A stretch of DNA of 36,586 bases, taken from positions 22,327 through 58,912 of the forward strand of contig JAHDDL010000008.1 in assembly GCA_020629415.1 (NCBI GenBank), read 5' to 3'. Every line of letters begins with the position of its first letter. Within the stretch, counting starts at the first letter, position 1. The position numbers and the translations under genes are program-made. The notes beneath the pieces are model-generated. The model saw only the letters and a program-made list of their open reading frames with translations, was not told the DNA's origin and ran no database searches. Of this stretch, positions 1 through 8,462 are shown piece after piece. The stretch is from Maribacter sp. GTDB lineage: Bacteria > Bacteroidota > Bacteroidia > Flavobacteriales > Flavobacteriaceae.

Positions 1-1
1 A

Positions 2-55
2 CCTGCTTATAATAAAACCTTGTGGGATGCAGGAATTGGGGCAATAAGATTATAA
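2..55 (+). CDS. 3' end of an unidentified gene (partial)
   Basis: An open frame runs in from the left edge and stops at TAA 53-55; the last residues read LWDAGIGAIRL. Only 17 codons are visible, so the family cannot be named. The frame is open from the first complete codon and is followed by a 143-bp gap before the next gene, which fits a real gene end. It could still be a chance open frame. Confidence 0.45.
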   Translation, partial: PAYNKTLWDAGIGAIRL

Positions 56-132
56 AATACATTCAATCGACTTTTACTAACTTTGAATTTCTATTAGACC
101 AGAAAAGAGAAGAGGGAAATGTGATTTGAATT

Positions 133-189
133 TTGCACTTGAACTTGTTTCTTGCATTTGAACTTGCTTCTTGAACTTGAGTTTGTTTT
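133..189. repeat. Tandem 19-bp imperfect repeat, about three copies
   Basis: Three head-to-tail units lie at 133-151, 152-170 and 171-189. The first two, TTGCACTTGAACTTGTTTC and TTGCATTTGAACTTGCTTC, differ at two positions; the third is more degenerate but keeps TTGAACTTG. The array ends 10 bp before the start codon at 199, so it lies where the promoter or leader of the HemJ-like gene should be. Confidence 0.7.
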
Positions 190-198
190 TATAATCCT

Positions 199-750
199 AT
201 GTCAGAATATTACAATTATATAAAGTCCTTGCATCTCATCTTTGTAATTACATGGTTTGCAGGGCTTTTTTATATACCTAGGTTATTCATTTACCATATT
301 GAGGCGAATGCTAAACCATCACCTGAAAAAGAGATTCTTTCCAAACAGTTGAAGTTGATGACCAAACGCTTGTGGTATATTATAACATGGCCATCGGCGG
401 TATTGGCAGTGTTCTTTGCTATTTGGTTGCTGGTCATTTATCCAGGATGGTTATCACAGCCTTGGATGCATGTTAAACTAGGTTTTGTAGTAGTATTGAT
501 TTTATATCACTTAAAAAACCATCAGATTTTCAAGAAGTTTCAACGCGATGATATTCAGTATACTTCTAAATTCATGCGAATATGGAATGAAGGGGCCACG
601 TTGATTTTGTTCGCCATTGTATTCTTGGTGATTTTAAAGAGTTCTTTTAACTGGATTTTTGGGGTAATAGGTATTATTGTTTTAGGTATCCTTTTAATGC
701 TGGGCATAAGATTATACAAAAGGATTAGAAGCAAGAATCCTGAAGCTTAG
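199..750 (+). CDS. HemJ/CopD-family integral membrane protein
   Basis: This 183-aa protein resembles the UPF0093/HemJ group (protoporphyrinogen IX oxidase of haem synthesis), often annotated in Bacteroidota as CopD family. The N-terminal helix reads KSLHLIFVITWFAGLFYIPR with His12 and Arg28, followed by His33; WMHVKLG (89-95) and LYHLKNH (102-108) supply further conserved histidines, as expected for a haem-binding helical bundle. Hydrophobic segments lie near 10-30, 60-80, 92-105, 133-148 and 152-170. HemJ would turn protoporphyrinogen IX into protoporphyrin IX at the inner membrane. The ATG at 199 starts directly before the first helix. The next gene is convergent, 14 bp away. The fifth hydrophobic stretch at the C-terminus is slightly more than the common four-helix form. 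A copper-resistance-type CopD role is the less likely alternative. Confidence 0.75.
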   Translation: MSEYYNYIKSLHLIFVITWFAGLFYIPRLFIYHIEANAKPSPEKEILSKQLKLMTKRLWYIITWPSAVLAVFFAIWLLVIYPGWLSQPWMHVKLGFVVVLILYHLKNHQIFKKFQRDDIQYTSKFMRIWNEGATLILFAIVFLVILKSSFNWIFGVIGIIVLGILLMLGIRLYKRIRSKNPEA

Positions 751-764
751 TTATTTATCTTTAA

Positions 765-3700
765 TTATGATTTTATAGATTTTTTTGCCGCAATTTTGGC
801 TTTTGGCAGTATAAGTTTAAAAGTAGCCCCTTTACATTTTCCTTCTGATTCTGCGATTATGGTACCACCATGTGTTATGGCAATCTGTCTCACCATATAT
901 AAGCCTAAACCCGTTCCTTTAATATTGTCATGAAATCGTTCAAATGGGGTAAATAATTTATCTAACGCATTTTTATCCATACCCAAACCATTGTCCTTGA
1001 CCAAAAAGATATTATTGTCACCTTCCTCTTCAAAATCTACATCAATTCTAGGGTTAGGTTGGTCTCCCATATATTTAATGGCATTATCCAAGAAATTACC
1101 AAAAACCTGTATTATTCTATTACGATCCCCAAAAATATTGGGCAGATTCTCAGCTATGTTAAGTTGTATGTTTTTGTTTTTTAGCTGACCTTTAATAAGA
1201 TTTCTTGATAGCGCCAATATTTCATTGGTTTTCAACAACTCATTTTTATTCTCAATTTTACCTAATCTGGCAATTTCCGTAATGTCAGAAATTAATTCGT
1301 TCATATTGTTACACGAGACATCTATTAGGCTCAAATACTCCGTTACATCCGGATGGTCTTCCAATTCCATTTCTAACGGTATAAGACTAGCTAATCCTTT
1401 AATGTTGCTTAACGGACTTTTTAAATCATGTGATACGGCAAAAGTGAAACGTTGTATTTCTTCGTTTTTTAATTTTAAGTTGTTTGCAGCCTCTACAAGT
1501 TTGTTTTTTTGAAGTTGTAATTCTTTGGTGCGTTCATCGACCTTTAGCTCCAGCCTTTTTTGATTTTTTCGAATATTCACTAATTTAATATGTTGAGCTA
1601 TATAGAATAACAATAGGACCAGGGCAACCATTAACAGTTTAAACCACCAGGTCTGCCAATAAGGCGGGGTAATTGTTATATGAAGGTCAATTTCATTATC
1701 TACCCAAACGCCATCAGAATTGGTTGACTTCATTTTAAGCTTGTATTCCCCGGGATTTAAGTTGGTGTATGTTGCTGTAGGATTGTTGCCTACGTAATTC
1801 CAGTTTTTCTCAAATCCTTCAAGGTAAAAGGCATAGTTTACACTTTCTGGTCTTCTAAATGTAAGTGCTTTAAAATCAATATTAAAAACAGATTGATCGT
1901 GACTAAATATTAATGAGTCTACTTGGCTAATATCTTTTTTTAAAACCCCAAACTCATCATTGGGTAAAACGGGTTGATTAAAAATTTTAAGTCCAGATAC
2001 AAACAACCTAAGCGTATCTTTTCGCTTTTCAACATCTTTGGCGGTAAATACATTTAGTCCATTTATCCCTCCAAATAGGAATTCTCCTTTTTTAGTGGTC
2101 ATTGACGAACTTGCTATGTATTCTTTTGCCTGTAGACCGTCGCCTATATCATAATTTATAGTTTCACCTGTTTTGGTATTGTATCTAATAATACCATCTT
2201 CGGTGCTAAGCCATAAATTACTGTCTTGGCCATTGATAATGCCTTTTACAGCATCGTTCTTAAGACCTTTTTCTTTTGTAATTGCTAAAAAGGAATCTTT
2301 TTCGGGGAGATATTTTAATAGTCCGCCCTGGGTACCCACCCAGACATTGTTTTCATTATCTTGTATAATGACATTGACGAATCTATTGGTTAAGCTGTTT
2401 TTGGTATGATAATGAACAATTGACCAATCATTATCTTTCTCTGTCAGCTTAAACAGACCTGAGTTTAAGGTGCCGATCCAAATATTACCTTGATTATCTT
2501 CGAATATTTTATGTAAAGAATTTATGGTAGTACCGTCTATGTCAGATATGAGCGTTATATTTTCATACTTATCCGTCTTAGGATCATATAGTTGAACTCC
2601 TGCAAAATAGTTAACGACCCATATTCTTTCCTTTCTATCTTTTAATAGGTCTATAACTATATTGGATTTTAAAAAAGAGTTTTCTGAGGTTAGTACACTA
2701 TAATTTTTGGTTTTAGTATTCAGAACCGATATACCATGGGTCCAGGTTCCCGCCCATAATTCGTTTTCTTTAGTTTCTAAAATGGAAAGAACAACATCGC
2801 TATTAAAGGTTTTGTTCTTTAAAGAGTAGTTTTCAAAAGTATTTAGAGACCTATTCCAATAATTAATACCGCCACCATCTGTACCGATCCAAATGTTGCC
2901 CTTGGGGTCTTCCAAAAAGCAATTGACAAGTTTGTTACTAAGTGATTTTGGATTAAACGGATCAGATTCTATATGTTGAAACTTGTAATACTCCTTGTCA
3001 TAAAAATTAAGCCCACTTTTGTAAGGTGCTACCCACATGGTGCCATTTCGTGTACATAATATTGCCCATATAGAGTTTCCTGCCAATGAATGGGGCTTTG
3101 TTACATCGTATTCTACGTGGTTCTTTAGATCTAAATTTTTAGAATAGATATATAAACCTCTGTTTTCTGTACCGACCCAAAGTTCATCATCCAAATTTTT
3201 TTCTAAAGACCGAATACCAAAACCGGGACTAGTTTCTTTTTCTTTATGAATACTTACCGTGTCTTCCTCTACCGTCAATTTATATAACATACCATTACCG
3301 GAACCTAATAAGAAGTTCTTTTTGGAAAACTCTATACCCGTAATGATTGCTTCTGTCTCTAGAATGTTACTGGTAATATTCATGTCAAAATCTAGCAAAA
3401 GCGTATTGTAGGTAAAAATGACCAATACCCGCTTATTATCTAATATTTCAACCTTTACAACTTTATTTAATCTTGGGTTTTCTAAATGTACAAGCTCATT
3501 GGGTGGTGAAAAGTGTTTTAGTTTTCCTGTTTTCAACTCATATTTGTACAAACCTGTTGATTCTGCACCTAACCATAACACATCATCTTTTCTTACGATA
3601 GATTCAAAAACTTCATTATTTATTGTTTTGCCCTCATTTTTAAATGGATATGGAGTTATTATATTTAGACTACGATGGTAAAGGCTTAGTCCTTCATTGG

Positions 3701-4007
3701 TACCAATAATTATATTTTCATCATCTTCATATAAAGACACAATATATTCATGGGTCAACTCCGTTTTTCCGTCCGAGCTCTTGGTATATATTTCAAAATC
3801 TTTACCATCATATCTATTAAGCCCATTACGGGTGCCGATCCAGAGAAATCCACAACTATCTTCTAAAAGAACCGTAGCGGTACTTTGAGATAAACCATCT
3901 TGAATATGTTGAAATTCAAGGTTTTCTTGTTGTTGGGATCGTGTTATATGCGACACTAAGAACACTACCAAATAAGTAAGAATGATAGGGAATTGTTTTA
4001 TTTGCAT
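765..4007 (-). CDS. Reg_prop/Y_Y_Y sensor histidine kinase without receiver or HTH
   Basis: A 1080-aa membrane sensor kinase. A signal peptide (about 1-24) is followed by a periplasmic double beta-propeller built of Reg_prop repeats with signatures such as WIGTRNGLNRYD (56-67), WIGTDGGGINYW and WVGTQGGLLKY, then a Y_Y_Y domain (about 705-772), one membrane helix (about 783-803), a coiled coil, a HisKA domain with the phospho-accepting His860 in VSHDLKSPLSN, and an HATPase_c domain with DNGLGMD near residue 1003 and GTGLGLYMV near 1040. The protein stops after the ATPase, so the receiver and AraC-type HTH of the one-protein hybrid systems (HTCS) that share this sensor layout are absent. No response regulator lies beside it. 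Relatives sense oligosaccharides; the ligand here is unknown. The gene is convergent with the HemJ-like gene and stands alone. Confidence 0.9.
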   Translation of the reverse strand: MQIKQFPIILTYLVVFLVSHITRSQQQENLEFQHIQDGLSQSTATVLLEDSCGFLWIGTRNGLNRYDGKDFEIYTKSSDGKTELTHEYIVSLYEDDENIIIGTNEGLSLYHRSLNIITPYPFKNEGKTINNEVFESIVRKDDVLWLGAESTGLYKYELKTGKLKHFSPPNELVHLENPRLNKVVKVEILDNKRVLVIFTYNTLLLDFDMNITSNILETEAIITGIEFSKKNFLLGSGNGMLYKLTVEEDTVSIHKEKETSPGFGIRSLEKNLDDELWVGTENRGLYIYSKNLDLKNHVEYDVTKPHSLAGNSIWAILCTRNGTMWVAPYKSGLNFYDKEYYKFQHIESDPFNPKSLSNKLVNCFLEDPKGNIWIGTDGGGINYWNRSLNTFENYSLKNKTFNSDVVLSILETKENELWAGTWTHGISVLNTKTKNYSVLTSENSFLKSNIVIDLLKDRKERIWVVNYFAGVQLYDPKTDKYENITLISDIDGTTINSLHKIFEDNQGNIWIGTLNSGLFKLTEKDNDWSIVHYHTKNSLTNRFVNVIIQDNENNVWVGTQGGLLKYLPEKDSFLAITKEKGLKNDAVKGIINGQDSNLWLSTEDGIIRYNTKTGETINYDIGDGLQAKEYIASSSMTTKKGEFLFGGINGLNVFTAKDVEKRKDTLRLFVSGLKIFNQPVLPNDEFGVLKKDISQVDSLIFSHDQSVFNIDFKALTFRRPESVNYAFYLEGFEKNWNYVGNNPTATYTNLNPGEYKLKMKSTNSDGVWVDNEIDLHITITPPYWQTWWFKLLMVALVLLLFYIAQHIKLVNIRKNQKRLELKVDERTKELQLQKNKLVEAANNLKLKNEEIQRFTFAVSHDLKSPLSNIKGLASLIPLEMELEDHPDVTEYLSLIDVSCNNMNELISDITEIARLGKIENKNELLKTNEILALSRNLIKGQLKNKNIQLNIAENLPNIFGDRNRIIQVFGNFLDNAIKYMGDQPNPRIDVDFEEEGDNNIFLVKDNGLGMDKNALDKLFTPFERFHDNIKGTGLGLYMVRQIAITHGGTIIAESEGKCKGATFKLILPKAKIAAKKSIKS

Positions 4008-4259
4008 GCTTGTTCTGTAATAATCTACTACGTACTAACGCAAATAAATGTAAGAAATTACTTCCAAATCATTTATTAACCTGTAATAATTTTTATATAG
4101 TAATTTATTTAAAAATAAGGTTAGTTTTATTTGAAATCATTTTTGTTGTATTAAATGAGATATCAGCAGCTTTAAACCATGTTTATTTACTGTCACGCAT
4201 TTTTGAGCTTGGGATATATTTGGTGTAAAGCGCATCGTTTTAATTTGTGGATGTTGCTA
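4008..4259. other. Gene-free stretch
   Basis: I see no convincing gene here; a 72-codon plus-strand frame has low-complexity composition and no family resemblance. The stretch holds the 5' leader of the sensor kinase (minus) and a segment at 4186-4226 that resembles 4649-4688 inside the next kinase gene. Confidence 0.5.
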
Positions 4260-4511
4260 TTACAAGATAAAAATTGATCTAGCTAAATGAAACATATAAT
4301 TAGAAAGCGCAACATAAAAAGTAATGTTGCGCTTTTTTTTATTTTTTATTTGGGCACGTATTGCCCGGTACGTAGCATAACGATAGAGATGTTCGTCTAT
4401 ACATTGTGCAAAACCAGTTTTAACATCATTTTTAATTGAGTTAGGTTTATCAGAAGAAAATAAAATTACCGTTAGTCCAATTAAAGTAATGTTGGCAATG
4501 AATGGGTACAT
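4260..4511 (-). CDS. Doubtful small hypothetical protein (83 aa)
   Basis: The frame opens with a hydrophobic leader (MYPFIANITLIGLTVILFSS) that could be a signal peptide or membrane anchor, followed by a charged and aromatic stretch (IDEHLYRYATYRAIRAQ). The first 60 residues look protein-like, but the last 25 are encoded across the strong hairpin at 4304-4335, which is unusual for a real C-terminus. A stop lost by a one-base change in the A-runs just upstream of the hairpin would explain this. I recognise no family. Confidence 0.3.
   Translation of the reverse strand: MYPFIANITLIGLTVILFSSDKPNSIKNDVKTGFAQCIDEHLYRYATYRAIRAQIKNKKKRNITFYVALSNYMFHLARSIFIL
4304..4340 (+). terminator. Rho-independent terminator
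   Basis: AAAGCGCAACAT (4304-4315) pairs perfectly with ATGTTGCGCTTT (4324-4335) around an 8-nt loop and runs into eight T residues. The T-run favours the plus strand; the minus strand has only a weak tract. No plus-strand gene lies directly upstream, so it may end a small RNA, or serve the minus-strand frame at 4260-4511. Confidence 0.75.
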
Positions 4512-4570
4512 ACAATTCTAATATAAAATGTATCATTTTCTAATTTACATTTGGTGGCAATAGGTTTTTG

Positions 4571-4612
4571 ATTTGCTAACTTGATTTTTTTTGGTGCGAT
4601 ATTTGCTAACTT
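4571..4612. repeat. 12-bp direct repeat before the NtrY-like gene
   Basis: ATTTGCTAACTT occurs at 4571-4582 and again at 4601-4612, exactly 30 bp apart, about three helical turns. The second copy overlaps TAACTTTA (4607-4614), a near match to the Bacteroidota -7 box. A regulator binding both copies on one face of the helix is possible. Confidence 0.5.
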
Positions 4613-4631
4613 TAGACGAAATAACAACAAC

Positions 4632-6086
4632 TTGTTAACTAGAGTATCTTTACGGTCACGCATTTTCCTATCCATGATATTTTTGGTGCTCATTGCATCT
4701 GTATTAATAGCTGGGGTTACGGTATACCAATATCGTGAACAATCAAAGGATTATCATGAAAATAGAATGGAGCGTAAAGAGGAGCAAATACGCCAAAGTA
4801 TTGATCTTGCCATTCAAAAAACTACCTATCCCGTTACTACAGAAAATCTTGATCTTATTTTTAAAAATGAAATCTATGAGATTGCCGTAGTACAGAACAT
4901 GAACTTCAATATTTATAGTTTAGATGGTGAGCTTATTAAAAGTTCTCGCCCAAAATTTGCGAACGACTCAATTTCCATGTGCCTAGATCCAGAGGTTCTT
5001 AATAAGTTGGAAATTAGTCCAAATAAAAGATATGTTCGTGAAAATGCCTTGGCAGGGGACAAATACCAGGCATCATTTACCTATATAGCCGACCAAAAGT
5101 TTAAACCGATCGGTATCCTTAATTTGCCTTATTTTGAAGATAATTCATTTAATGATTATGAGCTAAAAGAGTTTTTATGGCGTTTGTCCGGCGTGTATTT
5201 GTTAATGTTACTTATGGCCATTGCTTTTGCATTTTTTATTTCTAAATACATTACTAGATCTTTGGAGACCATTTCTGATATGATGGAAAGAACGGGTCTA
5301 AGCAAACAGAACAAGAAAATATTTATTGAAAACCCGGGGGAGGAAATTGAAAAATTAATAAGTGCCTATAATGGCATGATCGACGAGCTTGGCCATAGTG
5401 CGGTAAAACTGGCAAAGAGTGAACGGGAACAAGCTTGGCGAGAAATGGCAAAGCAAGTAGCGCATGAGATAAAAAATCCTTTGACACCAATGCGATTGAC
5501 CGTACAAAGTTTTGAACGAAAATTTGATCCAGATGATCCACAAATTCACGAGAAACTTAAAGAATATTCAAACACTTTAATTCAACAAATAGATACGATG
5601 AGTAGTATTGCCTCAGCGTTTTCTAATTTCGCCGAAATGCCGGCACAACAGAACGAGACACTGAACGTGGTTAAAATTGTAAAGTTGGCTTTGGATATTT
5701 TTAATGAAGATTATATTCATTTTATATCGGAAGAAGAGGAAATTATTGCGAAATTAGATCGAACACAATTAATTCGTGTAGTAACCAATTTGGTTAAAAA
5801 CGCAATACAAGCCGTACCGGATGTTGAATCTCCAAGAGTTTTGGTAAGTGTAGCATCTGAAGGAGATATGGTAAAAATATCCGTGGCAGATAATGGTCAC
5901 GGTATTGAAAAAGATAATGAAGAAAAAATATTTGAACCTAAATTTACCACAAAGACCAGTGGAATGGGTTTAGGTTTGGGTATGGTCAAAAATATTGTGG
6001 AAACGTACAAAGGATCCATCAACTTTAAATCTCATTTGGGTAAGGGTACGGTGTTTTGTGTCAAGTTTCCTAAAGAAAATATATAA
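4632..6086 (+). CDS. NtrY-like sensor histidine kinase (HAMP-HisKA-HATPase)
   Basis: About 484 aa from a TTG at 4632. A first membrane helix (SMIFLVLIASVLIAGVTVYQ), a periplasmic sensor region of roughly 140 residues, a second helix (GVYLLMLLMAIAFAFFISKY), HAMP (TRSLETISDMMERTG), HisKA with His278 in MAKQVAHEIKNPLTPMRL, and an HATPase domain with NLVKNAIQAV, VADNGHGI and GMGLGLGMVKNI. HEIKNPLTP is the NtrY/NtrB-type H-box. The frame stays open up to another TTG at 4581, but that codon lies inside a direct repeat and upstream of the likely -7 box; the TTG at 4632 follows an A-rich AACAACAAC leader. An ATG at 4674 would cut into the first helix. No sigma-54-type regulator is adjacent. The next gene starts 18 bp later, suggesting co-transcription. 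Confidence 0.85.
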   Translation: MLTRVSLRSRIFLSMIFLVLIASVLIAGVTVYQYREQSKDYHENRMERKEEQIRQSIDLAIQKTTYPVTTENLDLIFKNEIYEIAVVQNMNFNIYSLDGELIKSSRPKFANDSISMCLDPEVLNKLEISPNKRYVRENALAGDKYQASFTYIADQKFKPIGILNLPYFEDNSFNDYELKEFLWRLSGVYLLMLLMAIAFAFFISKYITRSLETISDMMERTGLSKQNKKIFIENPGEEIEKLISAYNGMIDELGHSAVKLAKSEREQAWREMAKQVAHEIKNPLTPMRLTVQSFERKFDPDDPQIHEKLKEYSNTLIQQIDTMSSIASAFSNFAEMPAQQNETLNVVKIVKLALDIFNEDYIHFISEEEEIIAKLDRTQLIRVVTNLVKNAIQAVPDVESPRVLVSVASEGDMVKISVADNGHGIEKDNEEKIFEPKFTTKTSGMGLGLGMVKNIVETYKGSINFKSHLGKGTVFCVKFPKENI

Positions 6087-6104
6087 CTCAACAAATCAAC
6101 AACC

Positions 6105-6887
6105 ATGTCATACGAGACTTTATTAATTGAAAAGGAAGATACAACTGCAATTGTAACTATTAATCGCCCCAATAAATTAAATGCCTTAAACAAGCAAACT
6201 ATTGGCGAATTACATGATGCTTTTAAAGATTTACAAAAAGATAAAGGTATAAAGGCCATTATTTTAACTGGTAGTGGTGAAAAGGCATTTGTTGCCGGTG
6301 CCGATATCTCTGAATTTTCAGATTTTAGTGAGAAAGAAGGAAAAAAATTAGCGGCCAAGGGTCAAAAACAGTTGTTTGATTTTGTTGAAGATCTTTCCAA
6401 ACCTGTAATTGCAGCGGTCAACGGTTTTGCATTGGGCGGTGGTCTGGAACTGGCTATGGCTTGTCATTTTAGGGTAGCGAGCGACAATGCTAAAATGGGA
6501 TTGCCGGAAGTTTCTTTAGGTGTTATACCTGGTTACGGTGGTACGCAACGTTTACCCCAGTTAGTGGGCAAGGGAAGAGCTATGGAAATGATCATGACCG
6601 CAGGTATGATTTCTGCAGATCAAGCGCATGCCTATGGTTTGGTAAACCATGTAACTTCCCAAGAAGAATTACTACCATTGTGCCATAAAATTATCTCTAG
6701 AATAACCAATAACTCATCTGTAGCCATATCTCATGCAATAAAAGCAATAAATGCTGGTTTTAAGAATACTGTAAATGGTTATGAGCAGGAAATTGAAGCC
6801 TTTGGAGCCTGTTTTGGAACAGATGATTTCACCGAAGGTACCACTGCATTTTTAGAAAAAAGAAAAGCAGAGTTTCCAGGTTCATGA
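6105..6887 (+). CDS. Enoyl-CoA hydratase (crotonase family)
   Basis: A 260-aa cytoplasmic crotonase that adds water to 2-enoyl-CoA, as in beta-oxidation or butanoate metabolism. Visible features: the CoA/oxyanion segment KAFVAGADISEF (60-71), LGGGLELAMACHFRVAS with Glu115, and GLPEVSLGVIPGYGGTQRL with Glu135; these match the two catalytic glutamates of rat crotonase (Glu144 and Glu164), so a hydratase is more likely than a dehalogenase or thioesterase of the same fold. Length is normal for the family. The start ATG follows an AACAAATCAACAACC leader. It sits 18 bp after the kinase and 17 bp before the secreted-protein gene, apparently in one transcript, though no other fatty-acid gene is near. 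Chain-length preference cannot be read from the sequence. Confidence 0.9.
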   Translation: MSYETLLIEKEDTTAIVTINRPNKLNALNKQTIGELHDAFKDLQKDKGIKAIILTGSGEKAFVAGADISEFSDFSEKEGKKLAAKGQKQLFDFVEDLSKPVIAAVNGFALGGGLELAMACHFRVASDNAKMGLPEVSLGVIPGYGGTQRLPQLVGKGRAMEMIMTAGMISADQAHAYGLVNHVTSQEELLPLCHKIISRITNNSSVAISHAIKAINAGFKNTVNGYEQEIEAFGACFGTDDFTEGTTAFLEKRKAEFPGS

Positions 6888-6904
6888 CATAAACCAAACC
6901 GGTT

Positions 6905-8458
6905 ATGTTAAAACGTAGCGCTTTTTTATTTTTATTGGTCATCAATGTACTAAGTTCTTTTGCACAAGAAGAATTGGTTTCATATACCATTGGCGAAAAA
7001 TTCCATGATAAATATAGGTATTCCAATATGCTTGCCATTGCTGATGACGGTAATGACGGTACCGTTGTTGTACGTGCCTATTACACAGGTATTGTTTTAA
7101 GGCCTAAGGGTTATTTTATTGAACATTACAATAAGGATCTAGAGCTTGTTTCTGAATATAACTATAAACTTAAAAATGCCAATTTTATAGATGCCTATGT
7201 ACGTAATGGGCAAGTTTATTTGTTGTTTTTAGAGTATAACTATAATTCTAGAAGTTATCAGTATGAAGTGCATAGAAGTCCGTTCTCTCAATTTCAGTTT
7301 ACCAAAGAAACGCTATTATCTATAGCGTCAGACCCTGTAGAGCAGCCTTTGGACAGAAATTTTTATAACAGAAACTTTTCTTCTGGCTTTACTACCTCTA
7401 TTTTGTTCAACGATGAAAAGTCGGCATTTGCCATTACAACACACTATAAAAAAAGAAAGATAGATCAGCACTATATACATGTGTTCGACGCAGGTCTTAA
7501 TAAAATAATGGAGCATGATTTTTCTGATGAGGTAGAGGAAAAAAACTATGCTTTTGAAAATATTGTTTTTTCCAAAGATTTACAGAACGTCTATTTGGTA
7601 GGTAAGGCTTACTTTAAAAAGAAGCGTTTTAATGCTACGGAACGAAAGTTTCAGTATGAAATGGTCAGAGTTTCTAAAAGCGGTAGAAGTGTACAGTCTT
7701 TCTTTACTCCCGGTAAATTTCCTGAGGCCTTAAAGCCTATTTTTAAAGGAAACGAGTTGTTATGTGTCGGTTTTTACGCAGATAGAAAGGACAATAGGTA
7801 TAATGGTATCGCTTACTTTAATTTAGAACCCAATTCCCTTGAATTAAAAGCTGAAAAATTCAACCCATTTTCAGAACAGTTTATGATGGATAAGTTTGGC
7901 CGTGAAGATGATAAGGCTATCAAAGATTTGGTTTTTAAGGGAATGAATATTACCAAGGAAGGGAACATTCTATTCAATGCCGAAGAGTATTTTACTAGTA
8001 AGAGTGTACAATCTAACTCTAGTGGTGGTCGTGTTGCGGTAACTAGATATCACCATAATGATATTATCAGTGCAAAATTAAGCGCAAACGGAGATATGGT
8101 ATGGGCAAGGAATATTAACAAAACGGAGGTAACGCAAGGTGATGGTGCATATGCATCTTATAGTGCCTATACTAAAAACAATACTACCTACTTTTTTATC
8201 AGTACATCTTCAGAGAATCCGCAACAATTGAGTGAAGACCGTATTATGTTTAAACAAGGATTAAGTAGAAATAGAAATGTCTTTTTAATCCGTTTGGATG
8301 AAAACGGACATATGAAATACAACAAGGTTATTGACGATACCGAAGCGCGACTACCTTTAATGGTATCTACACCTTACATTGATAGACAGAATGATGAATT
8401 AATGTTCTATGCTAAAAGAGGAACAAAAAAGCAATTGGTTCAAGTGACTGTTAAATAA
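6905..8458 (+). CDS. Unrecognised secreted protein (517 aa)
   Basis: I do not recognise a family. A signal peptide is clear (MLKRSAFLFLLVINVLSSFA, likely cut before QEE). The mature part is rich in Tyr, Phe, Asn and Lys, with beta-strand-like stretches and recurrent phrases such as YVRNGQVYLLFLEYNYN, NVYLVGKAYFKK and LMVSTPYIDRQNDELMFYAKRG, spaced roughly like blades of a beta-propeller; that fold is a guess. There is no lipobox, membrane helix or type IX C-terminal domain visible. It starts 17 bp after the enoyl-CoA hydratase and probably shares its mRNA. The 14-bp inverted repeat just downstream belongs to the leader of the next gene. Confidence 0.8.
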   Translation: MLKRSAFLFLLVINVLSSFAQEELVSYTIGEKFHDKYRYSNMLAIADDGNDGTVVVRAYYTGIVLRPKGYFIEHYNKDLELVSEYNYKLKNANFIDAYVRNGQVYLLFLEYNYNSRSYQYEVHRSPFSQFQFTKETLLSIASDPVEQPLDRNFYNRNFSSGFTTSILFNDEKSAFAITTHYKKRKIDQHYIHVFDAGLNKIMEHDFSDEVEEKNYAFENIVFSKDLQNVYLVGKAYFKKKRFNATERKFQYEMVRVSKSGRSVQSFFTPGKFPEALKPIFKGNELLCVGFYADRKDNRYNGIAYFNLEPNSLELKAEKFNPFSEQFMMDKFGREDDKAIKDLVFKGMNITKEGNILFNAEEYFTSKSVQSNSSGGRVAVTRYHHNDIISAKLSANGDMVWARNINKTEVTQGDGAYASYSAYTKNNTTYFFISTSSENPQQLSEDRIMFKQGLSRNRNVFLIRLDENGHMKYNKVIDDTEARLPLMVSTPYIDRQNDELMFYAKRGTKKQLVQVTVK

Positions 8459-8462
8459 ATAT

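Noticed and set aside
1225..3888. Several plus-strand frames opposite the Reg_prop kinase
   Set aside because: They are antisense shadows of a kinase whose domains are intact in the other strand.
4010..4228. 72-codon plus-strand frame
   Set aside because: Low-complexity hydrophobic composition in AT-rich DNA, no family resemblance, and it overlaps the promoter side of the sensor kinase.
4581..4631. Upstream TTG start for the NtrY-like kinase
   Set aside because: It lies inside a direct repeat and before the likely -7 box; residues before the TTG at 4632 do not look like the usual N-terminus.
4481..4693. 70-codon minus-strand frame
   Set aside because: It is antisense to the well-supported 5' part of the NtrY-like kinase and its promoter.
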